Assembly (NCBI RefSeq): GCF_900142575.1
Contig: NZ_FRBI01000009.1
Span: forward strand, 186,001 to 250,000
Reading direction: 5' to 3'
DNA from: Actinacidiphila paucisporea
GTDB taxonomy: Bacteria > Actinomycetota > Actinomycetes > Streptomycetales > Streptomycetaceae
Length of the DNA: 64,000 bases
Part shown: positions 36,105 to 44,363 of the stretch, piece by piece
Layout: every line of letters starts with the position of its first letter
Position numbering within the stretch: position 1 is the stretch's first letter
Notes under the pieces: generated by a model
What the model was told of the DNA's origin: nothing
The model's input: the letters and a program-made list of their open reading frames with translations, nothing else
The model's database searches: none
Made by a program: the position numbers and the translations under genes

Positions 36105-36377
36105 TCACCCTATCGGCCTCCTCCCGGCGCTCCGGTCGACCACCCACCGCCGAAGGTCCGGCGGAGCGGGCGGCGACGGGTCCTCGGTCGCCGTTGACCT
36201 GAATTCGTGGAACGGCGCATACAGAGGTGGCAGCAGCGCCAGCGCCAGGCCCGCACCGAGAACGAAGCACGCCGCCGGATCGCATCGAGGGGGCCCGGGC
36301 ACTGGTCCCGGCCTGTCGCGGCGTTCTCCTGCCAGTGACGTCACCGCACCGACCGCAGCAGCGACCACCACCGTCGT
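36105..36377 (-). CDS. Possible small membrane protein
   Basis: About 90 codons ending at 36105 with two hydrophobic parts, [15 protein letters not shown] and [22 protein letters not shown], and a Pro-rich tail. No clear start; GTG near 36377 is a guess. It ends 6 bases before the FGE-like gene on the same strand. It may be the remnant of a larger gene cut by the recombinase region. Confidence 0.3.
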   Translation of the reverse strand, partial: TTVVVAAAVGAVTSLAGERRDRPGPVPGPPRCDPAACFVLGAGLALALLPPLYAPFHEFRSTATEDPSPPAPPDLRRWVVDRSAGRRPIG

Positions 36378-36429
36378 ACGGCTACGACGGCCCGGCGGTC
36401 CCGGCCTGGACGAAGCGGCTGTCGGTACC

Positions 36430-36849
36430 GGACTCCGAGACCCGGCCCGCTCGAAGCTGGTCGTGGATCGGCTCATCGCCCGGCGCCAGGTCCACCTGCG
36501 GGAGAAGGCGCTGTGGCGGATGCTCTTCGAGACCGCCGCCCGCGTGGAGGAGATCCTCGCCGTGAACATCGAAGACCTGGACCTCGGCTCGACGAGTACA
36601 CCGCCGCGCGCCGGCCGGGAACGGGCTGAGACCTGCACGAGTACCGTCATACCCCCTGCACCCCTGCACCCCTGCACCCCTGCACCCCTGCACCCCTGCA
36701 CCCCTGCCCACCTGGGCGCCTCCCCGCTGATGCCGATGGCGAAGTCGATGCACAAGAAGCCGGAGAACCTCCGCCGTTACTTCAAGCCGTCCTCGGAGGC
36801 GATCTCGGAACTGACCAGTCTGCTCGCACCTGGCGACAGCCGCCGGTGA
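36430..36849 (+). pseudogene. Tyrosine recombinase (phage-type integrase) with its catalytic core replaced by a short repeat
   Basis: The first piece, [20 protein letters not shown] then [20 protein letters not shown], is the start of the catalytic domain of actinobacterial site-specific recombinases, including the first catalytic Arg (TAAR). The last piece, [20 protein letters not shown] and [13 protein letters not shown], is their usual C-terminus. Between them the His-x-x-Arg boxes and the Tyr nucleophile region are missing and an 8-bp tandem repeat stands there. No catalytic activity can remain. Confidence 0.75.
36653..36708. repeat. 8-bp tandem repeat, six full copies plus a partial one
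   Basis: CCCCTGCA is repeated exactly six times from 36653 to 36700 and followed by CCCCTGCC. The repeat lies inside the recombinase remnant. Because 8 is not a multiple of 3, each gain or loss of a unit changes the frame. Confidence 0.95.
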
Positions 36850-36856
36850 AGGTGCG

Positions 36857-38215
36857 GTGCTGCCGAGGCCGAAGCGTATCCGCGTCCGCGTCTCCACCGG
36901 TCCGATGCGGGCCGTGGTGAGGACTGGGGCACTTGACAGAATCCACAAGTCGGCCTTCGGCGTGCCAGGTTGGGTGCGCGCGGAGGCTTTTTTCCTGCCT
37001 TCTGACACATCTGCCCCCCGCACACCTCCCACCTCCTACCGTGGCCTGCTCCGCAACCGTGAATTCGTCGGCCTGTACGCCAGCTTCACACTGACGGTCG
37101 CCGCGACCACCTTGTCGGGCTTCGCGCTCGGCACGCTGGTCAACCAGCAGACCAAGTCCCCGTTCCTGACCGCTGTGAGTATGTACGGCGCCACCTTCGC
37201 GACGGTACTCGGTGCGCTGACGGTGATGTCGGTCGCCGACGGAAGCCGCCCTCGCCGGACCCTCGTCGCGCTCCAGTGCGTCTCGCTCGTAGGTGTTGCC
37301 GCACAGGCGGTTCCAGGGCTGCCGCTCGCCGCCCGGTTCGGTCTGCTCCTTGTACCGGGGTTCTTCCAGTCCCTGGGAACGGGCGCACGGATGGGGCTGC
37401 TCGCCGAGGTGGTGCAGACCTCCACCTATGCACTGGCACTTTCGCTGATGAACATCACCTCGGGAGGCATGGCCATCCTCGGCTACGCCATCGGCGCCGT
37501 ACTGCTGCGGTACCTGAGCCCGCAGGAGGTCTTCACCGTCGCGACAGCCCTGACCGGCGGTGGATCGATCACTGTGGCAGTGACGGTCCGGGAACGCTCG
37601 ATCCGTCTGACCCGTCGCCCTGGACTGCGCCAGACCTGGACGACGAACATCGAGCTTTTCTCCCACTCCGGCCGGCGCGTGCTGCTGCTGAACCTGTGGG
37701 TCCCCAACGGCCTGATCGTCGGCTGCGAGGCCCTGTTCATCTCCTACGCCCCCCATCACGCCGGCACCCTCCTGGCCGCCGGATCGGCAGGCATGCTCCT
37801 CGGGGACCTTGCGGTCGGGCGGCTGTTCACTGCCGAGCAGCGGCGCCGCTACGCATTCGCCCTGCGACTGCTGCTCGCCGCCCCCTACCTGCTGTTCGCC
37901 GTCCACCCGCCCGTGCTGGTGGCGACAGCCGCGGTGTTCATCCCCAGTGCCGGCTTCGCTGCCGCCCTGCCTCTCCAGGAGCAGCTTCTGGAGTTGACCC
38001 CTGATCCGGTCCGTGGCCAAGTCCAGGGAGTTGAGTCCGCCGGCCGGATGACGTGGCAAGGTATCGGAGCCGCGATCGCTGGCGGCATTGCCCAGCACTT
38101 CACTTCTGGCACGGCCATCACCTCTGTGGCCGCCATCTCCATCGCCATCACCGTCTTCTCCCGGCCCTTCGTGGTCCGCGCCCGAGCCGTCCGCATCCAG
38201 GCGGCCAACGCATAG
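36857..38215 (+). CDS. MFS transporter
   Basis: About 400 residues with some 11-12 hydrophobic helices; GLLRNREFVGLYASFTLTVA opens the first and the loop MSVADGSRPRRTLVALQCVS has the cytoplasmic basic MFS signature. The start is uncertain: ATG-like starts at the far 5' end read through unlikely Arg-rich sequence, GTG at about 36975 next to a GGAGG is more plausible, and conserved sequence starts by residue 60 of the longest frame. It begins right after the recombinase remnant. Substrate unknown. Confidence 0.85.
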   Translation: MLPRPKRIRVRVSTGPMRAVVRTGALDRIHKSAFGVPGWVRAEAFFLPSDTSAPRTPPTSYRGLLRNREFVGLYASFTLTVAATTLSGFALGTLVNQQTKSPFLTAVSMYGATFATVLGALTVMSVADGSRPRRTLVALQCVSLVGVAAQAVPGLPLAARFGLLLVPGFFQSLGTGARMGLLAEVVQTSTYALALSLMNITSGGMAILGYAIGAVLLRYLSPQEVFTVATALTGGGSITVAVTVRERSIRLTRRPGLRQTWTTNIELFSHSGRRVLLLNLWVPNGLIVGCEALFISYAPHHAGTLLAAGSAGMLLGDLAVGRLFTAEQRRRYAFALRLLLAAPYLLFAVHPPVLVATAAVFIPSAGFAAALPLQEQLLELTPDPVRGQVQGVESAGRMTWQGIGAAIAGGIAQHFTSGTAITSVAAISIAITVFSRPFVVRARAVRIQAANA

Positions 38216-38344
38216 AGTTCCCACGGCGGTGCGAGCGGCGGGCGCGACCAGTCGCGCCGGGCTGTAACTTGACGCTGAAATGACGCTCCCAGGGGTATCC
38301 TGACGCTCGCTCTGATGCGGTGTGAGATGGCCCAGCTGGGCAGG

Positions 38345-38629
38345 TCAGCGAGCCGTCGAGCCGAGTAGGCGGGCCGGGAGTTCTTCCTGCTCCGCCACAG
38401 AGTGTGTGTGCGGCGTGGGGTCGGGGATGGTTGCGGGTGTGGCGGGTGTCCGCACGGCGGTGGGGCCGTAGTGGCGGGGTCCTGGGGATGCGTGGCGCGG
38501 GCGGCGGCCGATGAGGATGCCCAGCGGGACGGACAGAACGGTCCAGGCGGCAGCGTCGATGGCCGCGATGGTCAGCACGTGGGGCACAAGGTCGACTCCC
38601 GGGACACGGCGGGGTGCTGGCTCGGACAT
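38345..38629 (-). CDS. Small protein with one membrane helix
   Basis: 94 residues from ATG at 38629. VDLVPHVLTIAAIDAAAWTV and LSVPLGILIGRRPRH form a hydrophobic stretch; the tail is rich in Pro and Thr. It resembles the small membrane proteins found in actinobacterial mobile elements, but no definite family is assigned. Confidence 0.4.
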   Translation of the reverse strand: MSEPAPRRVPGVDLVPHVLTIAAIDAAAWTVLSVPLGILIGRRPRHASPGPRHYGPTAVRTPATPATIPDPTPHTHSVAEQEELPARLLGSTAR

Positions 38630-38923
38630 GGTGTCGCCATGGCCTCCGGCATATCCACGTGACCCATGTCACCTCCAGGGGACCGAACTGCGGCTGACCG
38701 CGGCCGGAGACATGGGCTGCATGCAAAAACCTTGCCGCGAGGCAACGATTTCCTAGCAAGCGAAGGCAGGACCGCGCGGCGCTCCGCGGATACCCGACCA
38801 GAGGGAACTGGCGGGTTTCGGTCGCAACATTGCTCCGGTTCTGATCAGGGCCTCTGCGGGTTCTGCCCCTTTCGTGCGGAAGGCGGAGGCGGTCAGGGGC
38901 GAATCGGAATGCATCACTCTGGC
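38630..38923. other. Gap with small inverted repeats
   Basis: No gene is supported. TTGCCGCGAGGCAA near 38732-38745 is a 5-bp stem with a 4-base loop. GC content drops towards 38900, where the SOS-type promoter region begins. Confidence 0.4.
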
Positions 38924-38951
38924 TAGATATCGTTCATGGGAACGCGTGTTC
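38924..38951 (+). promoter_or_regulatory. -10 box and LexA (SOS) box before two tiny genes
   Basis: TAGATA (38924-38929) is a good -10 hexamer. GAACGCGTGTTC (38940-38951) matches the actinobacterial LexA site GAAC-N4-GTTC exactly and would cover the transcription start. An everted copy, GTTC-N4-GAAC, overlaps it (38932-38943). The -35 region is poor. It lies 31 bases before the GTG at 38983. Confidence 0.55.
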
Positions 38952-38982
38952 GATTAAGTGCTGTGGTGCGGGCTCCTCGGCC

Positions 38983-39195
38983 GTGACAGGTTGTGGCTCT
39001 CCCGGCGCCGAAGCGGCTGTCGGGATGTCACTTCCTTGGGGGGAAGATGAGCAACTTGTGGGTTACACCTTCGGAGCGCTCACGGCCTCAGCGTGCACGT
39101 CCCTAACCGAGGGAGCAGGGGCCGTTCCCTGCGCCATGCTTGGGACATCTATAGGTAACCAGGCCTCGTCCAAATTCGACAGCGAGACCACCTGA
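38983..39195 (+). CDS. Small two-cysteine peptide, possibly bacteriocin-like
   Basis: 70 residues from GTG at 38983, or 56 from ATG at 39025. The central part, FGALTASACTSLTEGAGAV then PCAMLGTSIGNQ, is amphipathic, rich in Gly, Ala, Ser and Thr with two Cys that could pair. There is no obvious signal peptide. A LexA box lies just upstream and a 43-residue membrane peptide gene follows 45 bases downstream. Function unknown; a damage-induced toxin or bacteriocin is a guess. An alternative 19-codon frame starts at ATG 39048. Confidence 0.4.
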   Translation: MTGCGSPGAEAAVGMSLPWGEDEQLVGYTFGALTASACTSLTEGAGAVPCAMLGTSIGNQASSKFDSETT

Positions 39196-39240
39196 AAAGC
39201 GTCTTCTCCGAAGATGATTCCTGAGATCTGGAGACCCGAT

Positions 39241-39372
39241 ATGGCGATTCATCACATAGCAGGCCCTGTGATCATCCAAGGTGGAGGTCCTCTCGCCGGC
39301 TGGGGGTTCGGCATAGTCATCGTTGTCGTCGCGGTCGTGTGGGGCATCGTCTACAACGTGCGTAGGAAGTAG
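39241..39372 (+). CDS. 43-residue single-helix membrane peptide
   Basis: ATG at 39241 with GGAG 7 bases upstream. MAIHHIAGPVIIQGG is followed by the helix GWGFGIVIVVVAVVWGIVY and ends NVRRK, so the positive end would be inside. Its size and build are like small membrane toxins, immunity peptides or stress peptides. It lies between the two-cysteine peptide and tpg. Confidence 0.6.
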   Translation: MAIHHIAGPVIIQGGGPLAGWGFGIVIVVVAVVWGIVYNVRRK

Positions 39373-39404
39373 TACGAAGTCCTCACCCGGATGCCGGAGC
39401 GGGC

Positions 39405-39439
39405 AGATCCCACCCCACATCCCATGTGGAGTGGGATCT
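39405..39439. terminator. Two-part hairpin between the membrane peptide and tpg
   Basis: AGATCCCAC (39405-39413) pairs with GTGGGATCT (39431-39439), and inside it CACAT pairs with ATGTG around CCC. A terminator or attenuator before tpg, 67 bases ahead of its start. Confidence 0.55.
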
Positions 39440-39505
39440 CGCGCCCAGCAGCACAACCCGGCCCGGTACGAGGGCGACGACACGCTGGACGACGGGGAGT
39501 AGGCC

Positions 39506-40063
39506 GTGGGCGAGGTCGAAGACGTGCTCCAGCGGGCGGCCGCGAACACCGCGACGCTGCCCATCCCGAAGTCCGCGCAGGCACAGATGCGGTTCCTACT
39601 GAAGGCGGAGAAGGGCTCCACCCGCGCGGTGGCCGCCCGGCTCGGGGTCACGCAGCGCACGGTGGAGCGGTACGTCAAGGGTACGCTGCGGCGGCCGCGG
39701 AAGGACCTGGCGGCCCGCCTGGAGCGCGAGGTCCGCAAGGACTGGCAGCCCCGCATCCATCAGCGGGCGAAGAAGCACGCCGCCTCGCGCGGCGGCATCG
39801 TGATCGAGACCCGGACCCGGTTCGGGTTCACCGCCGCGCCCGGGTCGACGGATGACGGGCGGATGCGCCGCATCACCCAGCACCTGCCCCCGACTTACGC
39901 CACGAGGCTGTTCGCTGCGCAGGCCGCCGGTGCTACCGAGCAGCAGCTGCAGAACATCGCCGCTGAGGGTCTGCAGGAGATCTACTCCAAGGACCGCGGT
40001 CGCCGCGCCCACGACCTCGAAGTGGAGTTCACCGACATCGACTACATCGAGCTGGACTTTTGA
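39506..40063 (+). CDS. tpg: Tpg-type telomere terminal protein
   Basis: 185 residues, the normal size of Streptomyces terminal proteins, which are covalently attached to the 5' ends of linear replicons and prime end patching. PKSAQAQMRFLLKAEKGS, a helix-turn-helix AARLGVTQRTVERYVKGTLR, ARLEREVRKDWQPRIHQRAK, GGIVIETRTRFGFTAAPGS, DDGRMRRITQHLPPTY and IYSKDRG are the family blocks in order. GTG at 39506 follows GGGGAG. The usual partner, the tap gene for telomere-associated protein, is not upstream. It may serve the chromosome or be left from a linear plasmid. All blocks look intact. Confidence 0.9.
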   Translation: MGEVEDVLQRAAANTATLPIPKSAQAQMRFLLKAEKGSTRAVAARLGVTQRTVERYVKGTLRRPRKDLAARLEREVRKDWQPRIHQRAKKHAASRGGIVIETRTRFGFTAAPGSTDDGRMRRITQHLPPTYATRLFAAQAAGATEQQLQNIAAEGLQEIYSKDRGRRAHDLEVEFTDIDYIELDF

Positions 40064-40080
40064 TCCGGCTGGTCCGATAC

Positions 40081-40127
40081 GACAGCGTCCCTTCCCGGCA
40101 TCCGAGCTGCCGGGAAGTGACGCTGTC
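40081..40127 (+). terminator. Strong hairpin after tpg
   Basis: GACAGCGTC/GACGCTGTC (9 bp) and CTTCCCGGCA/TGCCGGGAAG (10 bp) stack with a one-base internal loop around a 7-base loop, 17 bases after the stop codon. Confidence 0.85.
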
Positions 40128-40282
40128 ATGATGCACCGGGACTTTAGTCCGCGTCGCGCCGATCCCTATCACGCGCATGGCGTGCAACATCCCGGAAGGC
40201 TTCGCCCAGGAACTGGAACAGCACGGCCCCTGCCGAGATGATGCCGGGCCACCCGCCACCCAGGCGATCCGGGGCCGGCGGA

Positions 40283-40724
40283 TCACGAAGGCCGCCGACG
40301 GCGCGGGCCAGGGTCGGGTGCTAGCGGGCGCACCACAGCCTGGTCCCCGTTCTCGCGCGGGCACAGCGCCCGCAGGTCCGCTGTCATCGCCCGGCCGCGG
40401 CCGACGGGCCGGGTGGAGCCGTCGATCGCCGTCTGACAGGCCCGGTTCGGCGCGGTGGCCGCGCAGGGTCTGGACGAGGTGTCGGCGAGCACGTGGCGCA
40501 CCAGTTCGGGCCCGAGATGCACGATGCGGTACTGGTAGCCGATCTCGGCGGCCTTCTGCCCGTCGTGCGCCTCTTTCCGGGTTGAAGGCCATCACCATCC
40601 CGGCGCCGCTGGTGTGGGCGGCGCCCCGGCATCGGAAACGCTGGGCGCCGGCATCGGTGATGCCGAAGGAGTACGAGTCGTGGCTGCGCACCGGATACAC
40701 GTGTTCCCGGAAACGTGCGTGCAT
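40283..40724 (-). pseudogene. AraC-family regulator remnant, frameshifted and cut short
   Basis: The N-terminal sensor domain is clear: ARFREHVYPVRSHDSYSFG, AGAQRFRCRGAAHTSGAGM, VMAFNPE. After an extra base at the TTT of 40574-40576 the sense continues in another frame (EAHDGQKAAEIGYQYRIVHL, GPELVRHVLADTSSRP). It then breaks down; the DNA-binding domain is missing. A start codon is not evident. Confidence 0.75.
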
Positions 40725-40871
40725 CGCCTCCAGACCTGAGCCCGCTCGAGGCCCCGCCCGCCGGTGGCGGCCGGGGCCGGTGGTAGCAGCGCCCGTCGCC
40801 GTGCGAAAGCCGTGGCGGACATCGACCGTTCGCTCACCCCCGGGATGGGAGTCTGCAAGGATGTGGTGCTC

Positions 40872-42143
40872 ATGAGGACGTATCGGTTAGCGCGCTGGTT
40901 TCGCATGACCGCCGCGGCGGTCGCCGTGGTCGGCGCCGTGGCGGCCTGCAGCGGAGACCCGGTGTCGGCGCCCCCCGTCGACACGTCCCCGGGCGCGCAC
41001 GGCGGCGCCGAGCCGCAGGTGAAGTTCCAGGACCCGCCGCAGGCCTTCGCGCCCGACCACGCCTCGGTCCTCCAGGGGAACTGGTTCTCGTCGGTGCGCA
41101 ACCAGGATATCGACGAGGTCATGACGGTCGGCGACGGACGCGCGTACGCGTACGACACCAAGCTCGTCGGCGTCACCGGCCTGCGGCTGGCGGACGGCGG
41201 AACCGCCTGGCGTACTCGGGTCCCCGACGCCGACACACTGGTGAGCGCGCCGCGCTTCGGCGGCGGGATCGTGGCCGGCGCCTTCCGCACCGACATCGCG
41301 GGGACCGGCACCGCCGAGGACCGGGCCGCGAACGTCGTCGTCGGCTTCGACGCGGTGAGCGGGAAGACGCTGTGGACGCAGGACATCGGCGGCGCCGAGA
41401 ACGACGACAGCGACATGCTGCTCGCCCAGGACGACCCGGTGCCCGAGATCATCGATATGGACGCCGAGCACGTCCTGGTCACCGTCGCCTCGCAGGGCTA
41501 CTCGGAGACGCCGCCGATGTCCGTGCTCCTCGACACCCGTACTGGCAAGGTGCTGTGGACCGACAACGACCTGAAGGCCGCCGACCTGGACGGATCCGCG
41601 GTCGACGGGGCCCGTGACGACGGCGACTTCGCGGGGCTGTCCGTATCCGACGGGCACGAGCTGTGGAAGCGCAATCTCGGCCTCGGCCATCCGCTGATCG
41701 CGGACGCGGGACCGGGGCTGACGCTGGCCATGGGCACGGAGCACGACCTGCTGATCGACCCGGCCACCGGCAAGGCGGTCTTTGACTCCGGTGACACCTC
41801 GCTGCGGGGCTGCGACTACGACGGCAGGGACACCACCGTCTGCTTCGGCACCGGCTCCGACGTCACCGGACTGGCCTGGGCCTTCGACGTCCACACCCAC
41901 CAGGTGCTGTGGCAGCTGCCGGACGCGGCCGCGCACCGCGAGGCGCCGGGCGTGACGGCGGCCTGGCACGGCGTGGTCTACGGCGTCGGGCACGACCCGA
42001 TGACGCTCGACGCCAGGACCGGCAAGGACCTACGCGCCACCACGGGCCTGGACGACTCGCCCTTCCTGGTCACCGCGGGCTACGGCCTGGTCTACGACGA
42101 CCTGTCGCACTCGGTCACCGTCTACCAGGCAGCCGGGGGATGA
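40872..42143 (+). CDS. Lipoprotein with PQQ-like beta-propeller
   Basis: 423 residues. Basic start, hydrophobic stretch and lipobox VGAVAAC give a lipoprotein fixed to the outer face of the membrane. The rest is a beta-propeller of repeated units such as FDAVSGKTLWTQDIGG, LDTRTGKVLWTDND, IDPATGKAVFDSGD and LDARTGKDL, as in BamB-like or PQQ-dehydrogenase propellers without the catalytic cofactor residues. ATG at 40872. No operon partner. A binding or scaffold role outside the cell is likely. Confidence 0.85.
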   Translation: MRTYRLARWFRMTAAAVAVVGAVAACSGDPVSAPPVDTSPGAHGGAEPQVKFQDPPQAFAPDHASVLQGNWFSSVRNQDIDEVMTVGDGRAYAYDTKLVGVTGLRLADGGTAWRTRVPDADTLVSAPRFGGGIVAGAFRTDIAGTGTAEDRAANVVVGFDAVSGKTLWTQDIGGAENDDSDMLLAQDDPVPEIIDMDAEHVLVTVASQGYSETPPMSVLLDTRTGKVLWTDNDLKAADLDGSAVDGARDDGDFAGLSVSDGHELWKRNLGLGHPLIADAGPGLTLAMGTEHDLLIDPATGKAVFDSGDTSLRGCDYDGRDTTVCFGTGSDVTGLAWAFDVHTHQVLWQLPDAAAHREAPGVTAAWHGVVYGVGHDPMTLDARTGKDLRATTGLDDSPFLVTAGYGLVYDDLSHSVTVYQAAGG

Positions 42144-42549
42144 ACGGCGCGTCTCGCGCGTGCGTTGCCACAGTCCGCCGATACCCACCTCCTCCTACCG
42201 CGACTCGCTGACCGGTGCCGGCTGGGAAGGCCATGACGTCGGCACCTACCGGGACCTGACGCGAATCGCTCCAGGCGCTGACCGGCATGCTCGGCAGACG
42301 GCAGGAGCTCCCGGTGCACTCCTCAACGACCCGCTCCTGCGACACAGCGGACTTCGACGAGACCCCGACCTGCCCCGCGAGTACGACGCGGACGGGAGGC
42401 TCCAGGCCTGGCCCCGCCGACCTCCACCGGGCCAGGCTGGTGCTGCGGCAAGCCCATAACGGAGAGCTCTTGGCTCACGAATGTCTGAGAGGTCGGCCCC
42501 TGCCGGCGGCCTGAGGACATGAAAGCAGAGGCATGCGTTGCCGGGCGGG
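42144..42549. other. Gap without a supported gene
   Basis: Frames on both strands are short and Arg/Pro-rich. The DNA joins the lipoprotein gene to the IS256 remnant and is probably decayed mobile-element flank. Confidence 0.4.
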
Positions 42550-42834
42550 TCCAGTCTCAGGCCGTCTGCACCGCACCGATCGAGAGCGCGGCAGTTGAAC
42601 ACTTCGGAGAGTTCCAGGACACGTGGGGAAGAAGTACCCGGCGTCATCAGTTCGTGGGAGAACGGCCGGGCGGAGTTTGGCTACTTCCTGGCCTGCCCCC
42701 GACGTCGAGATCGGCACGGTCATCGGCTCGATGGACGCCATCGAGTCCGTCAGCGCGTGGATGATCAAGGCCGTCCGGGCCCGCGGGCACTTTCCCGCAG
42801 CGCTTTCGAGGGCCGGCTGGCCCCCACCACCTGA
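42550..42834 (+). mobile_element. IS256-family transposase remnant
   Basis: Pieces of one transposase lie in changing frames: AVCTAPIESAAVEHFGEFQD, a GKKYPA block, VISSWENGRAEFGYFLACP, DVEIGTVIGSMDAIESVSAW, IKAVRARGHFP, then after an internal deletion of some 40 codons FEGRLAPTT. The DVEIRxVIxxxNAIES and KARGHFP blocks are IS256 hallmarks. Only the C-terminal third is left and no intact inverted repeats were found. Confidence 0.75.
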
Positions 42835-42908
42835 ACCTCAACAACCAGACTGAGCCATTGAGTTGGCACTCCCGAACAACCGGAACGACCTGCTGGGACG
42901 GCTGGACG

Positions 42909-43259
42909 TCACTTGCGGTTGCCCGGGTGGGTGCCGCGCGTGTTGCTGAGGGTGCCTGCCTCGGCGTGAGAGTTCTTGTGTTCCTTGCCGGCCTTCTCGT
43001 GCCGGGAGCTCTTGTGGGAGCTGACGTTGGCGCAAACGTTGCCGAAGGAGGGATTGAGGATGCCGAGCAGGTTGATCGAGTTGCCGCAGGCGTTGACCGG
43101 AACGTCGATCGGGATCTGGACGACGTTGCCGGACAGAACGCCGGGTGAGCCGAACGCGGCTCCGGTGGCGTTGGAGCTGGCGGCGGCGGCACCGCCGGCA
43201 GCCAGCAGGATTCCTGCGGCCAGCGCTGTCAGCGTGGCACCCCTGCAGATTGCTTTCAT
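42909..43259 (-). CDS. Short chaplin with an added basic tail
   Basis: 116 residues with signal peptide (LTALAAGILLAAGGAAAA) and one chaplin domain: SPGVLSGNVVQIPIDVPVNA, CGNSINLLGILNPSFGN, VCAN, with the two conserved Cys. Chaplins assemble into amyloid-like hydrophobic layers on aerial hyphae and spores. Short chaplins normally stop just after the second Cys; here about 35 more residues rich in His, Lys, Ser and Asn (HKSSRHEKAGKEHKNSHAEA) follow. No LAxTG signal. ATG at 43259. Confidence 0.92.
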   Translation of the reverse strand: MKAICRGATLTALAAGILLAAGGAAAASSNATGAAFGSPGVLSGNVVQIPIDVPVNACGNSINLLGILNPSFGNVCANVSSHKSSRHEKAGKEHKNSHAEAGTLSNTRGTHPGNRK

Positions 43260-43524
43260 CGTTTCTCCAGAGTCGTGGGATCCGTCGGCGGTGTCCGTAA
43301 CTGCCGACCGTCATGCGAGCTTCGCTGCCGCGACCTATGAAATTCGGTTCAACCCGCGGACGTCACCCGTCCGGCTGAGAATCCGACCCCGATGGGCGCC
43401 GGCGGCGGGTGTGGCTGCGGCGATCTGTCCCGACGGTGCTGCGGGGAGCAGGCGGCCTGTGGTCACTGTCCCGCGTAGGTGTGCGGGGCGTACGCACCCG
43501 CCGACGTGAGGACTGCCGCGTCGT

Positions 43525-43780
43525 TCACGACATCACCCCCAGGCAGGCCCGCAGCCGGATCAGTACGTCGTGCAGCCGGGGCCTGATCGTGTTCTGCGGA
43601 ACCGGCAGGGGGCGGGCAACCTCGTCGCAGCCCAGCCCGTCGTAGATCGAAGAGGCGCTCGGCCCCCCGCGGGGCAGCTCTGACCTCACGGTCGAAGGGG
43701 AGCACAGGCATCCCGTCGCCCTCGGCGAACAGCACGACGGGAACACGCGCCGGGCGAACGCAGCGCCCCCGGCGAGCCAT
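43525..43780 (-). pseudogene. ECF-type sigma factor remnant (region 4)
   Basis: YDGLGCDEVARPLPVPQNTI then RPRLHDVLIRLRACLGVMS is the region-4 helix-turn-helix and end of an ECF sigma factor, with several unusual residues. Upstream sense is partly in another frame (VPVVLFAEGDGMPVLPFDRE). Region 2 is absent. Confidence 0.5.
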
Positions 43781-43831
43781 GCGCTCTCGCCAGGCTTCGG
43801 GAGATTCCTGCCCGCGGCGCCTCGCCCGCTG

Positions 43832-44359
43832 TCATGACGCGCCGCCCGGTGGCGGTGCGGGCCGTTTGGCGGTGTCTCCCGCCGGCGGGCGGGGCGGGCG
43901 CCGGAGCCGCTGGAGCAGGCCGCGCAGTGCCAGGTGGGCGGCGGACGCGGCGAAGAGGGCCGCGGTGATCAGCAGCCAGTGTGTGAGGAAGACGTCTTCG
44001 CTCAGCGCGGTGTCTCCCCGGTAGGGCTGGGAGCGGCGGAGGATCAGGGGATACCAGACGAGCAGCAGCAGGCCGGAGAGGTACACCGGTACACGCAGGT
44101 GGTTGAGGTAAGGCGTCGTGCCGGTGTGGCCGCGGCCGAGTGTCCGCCGGGCGGTGAGGTCGGCTGTCGAGTACAGGGGGACCAGTACCAGGTCGTGTAC
44201 GAGAGCGGCGCCCACGAACCATGCGGCCACGGCAAGGGTGCGACCGGCCAGGAGCTGGAGGGCGGCGTAGGCCGCGAGTGCGAGGCAGCCCGCCATCGCG
44301 AGGAGATGGACGGGGCGGGCTCCGTAGGAGCGCAGGAGACGCCGGTGCAGGCGGTTCAT
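43832..44359 (-). CDS. Integral membrane protein of unknown function
   Basis: 175 residues with about four helices (LLAMAGCLALAAYAALQLL, LAVAAWFVGAALVHDLVLVP, VPVYLSGLLLLVWYPLIL, FLTHWLLITAALFAASAAH). ATG at 44359, four bases after the stop of the molybdopterin oxidoreductase gene, so the last gene of that operon. It may help the oxidoreductase in the membrane. Confidence 0.8.
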   Translation of the reverse strand: MNRLHRRLLRSYGARPVHLLAMAGCLALAAYAALQLLAGRTLAVAAWFVGAALVHDLVLVPLYSTADLTARRTLGRGHTGTTPYLNHLRVPVYLSGLLLLVWYPLILRRSQPYRGDTALSEDVFLTHWLLITAALFAASAAHLALRGLLQRLRRPPRPPAGDTAKRPAPPPGGAS

Positions 44360-44363
44360 CGGC

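Noticed and set aside
36653..36708. CRISPR array
   Set aside because: The repeats are 8 bp, contiguous and without spacers; no cas genes are present.
36782..38224. A 480-codon minus-strand frame over the MFS gene
   Set aside because: Hydrophilic Gly/Gln/Arg-rich shadow; the plus strand has 11-12 membrane helices.
39405..39439. Attachment site for the broken recombinase
   Set aside because: The hairpin has no second copy in the window and lies too far from the recombinase remnant; a terminator is the simpler reading.
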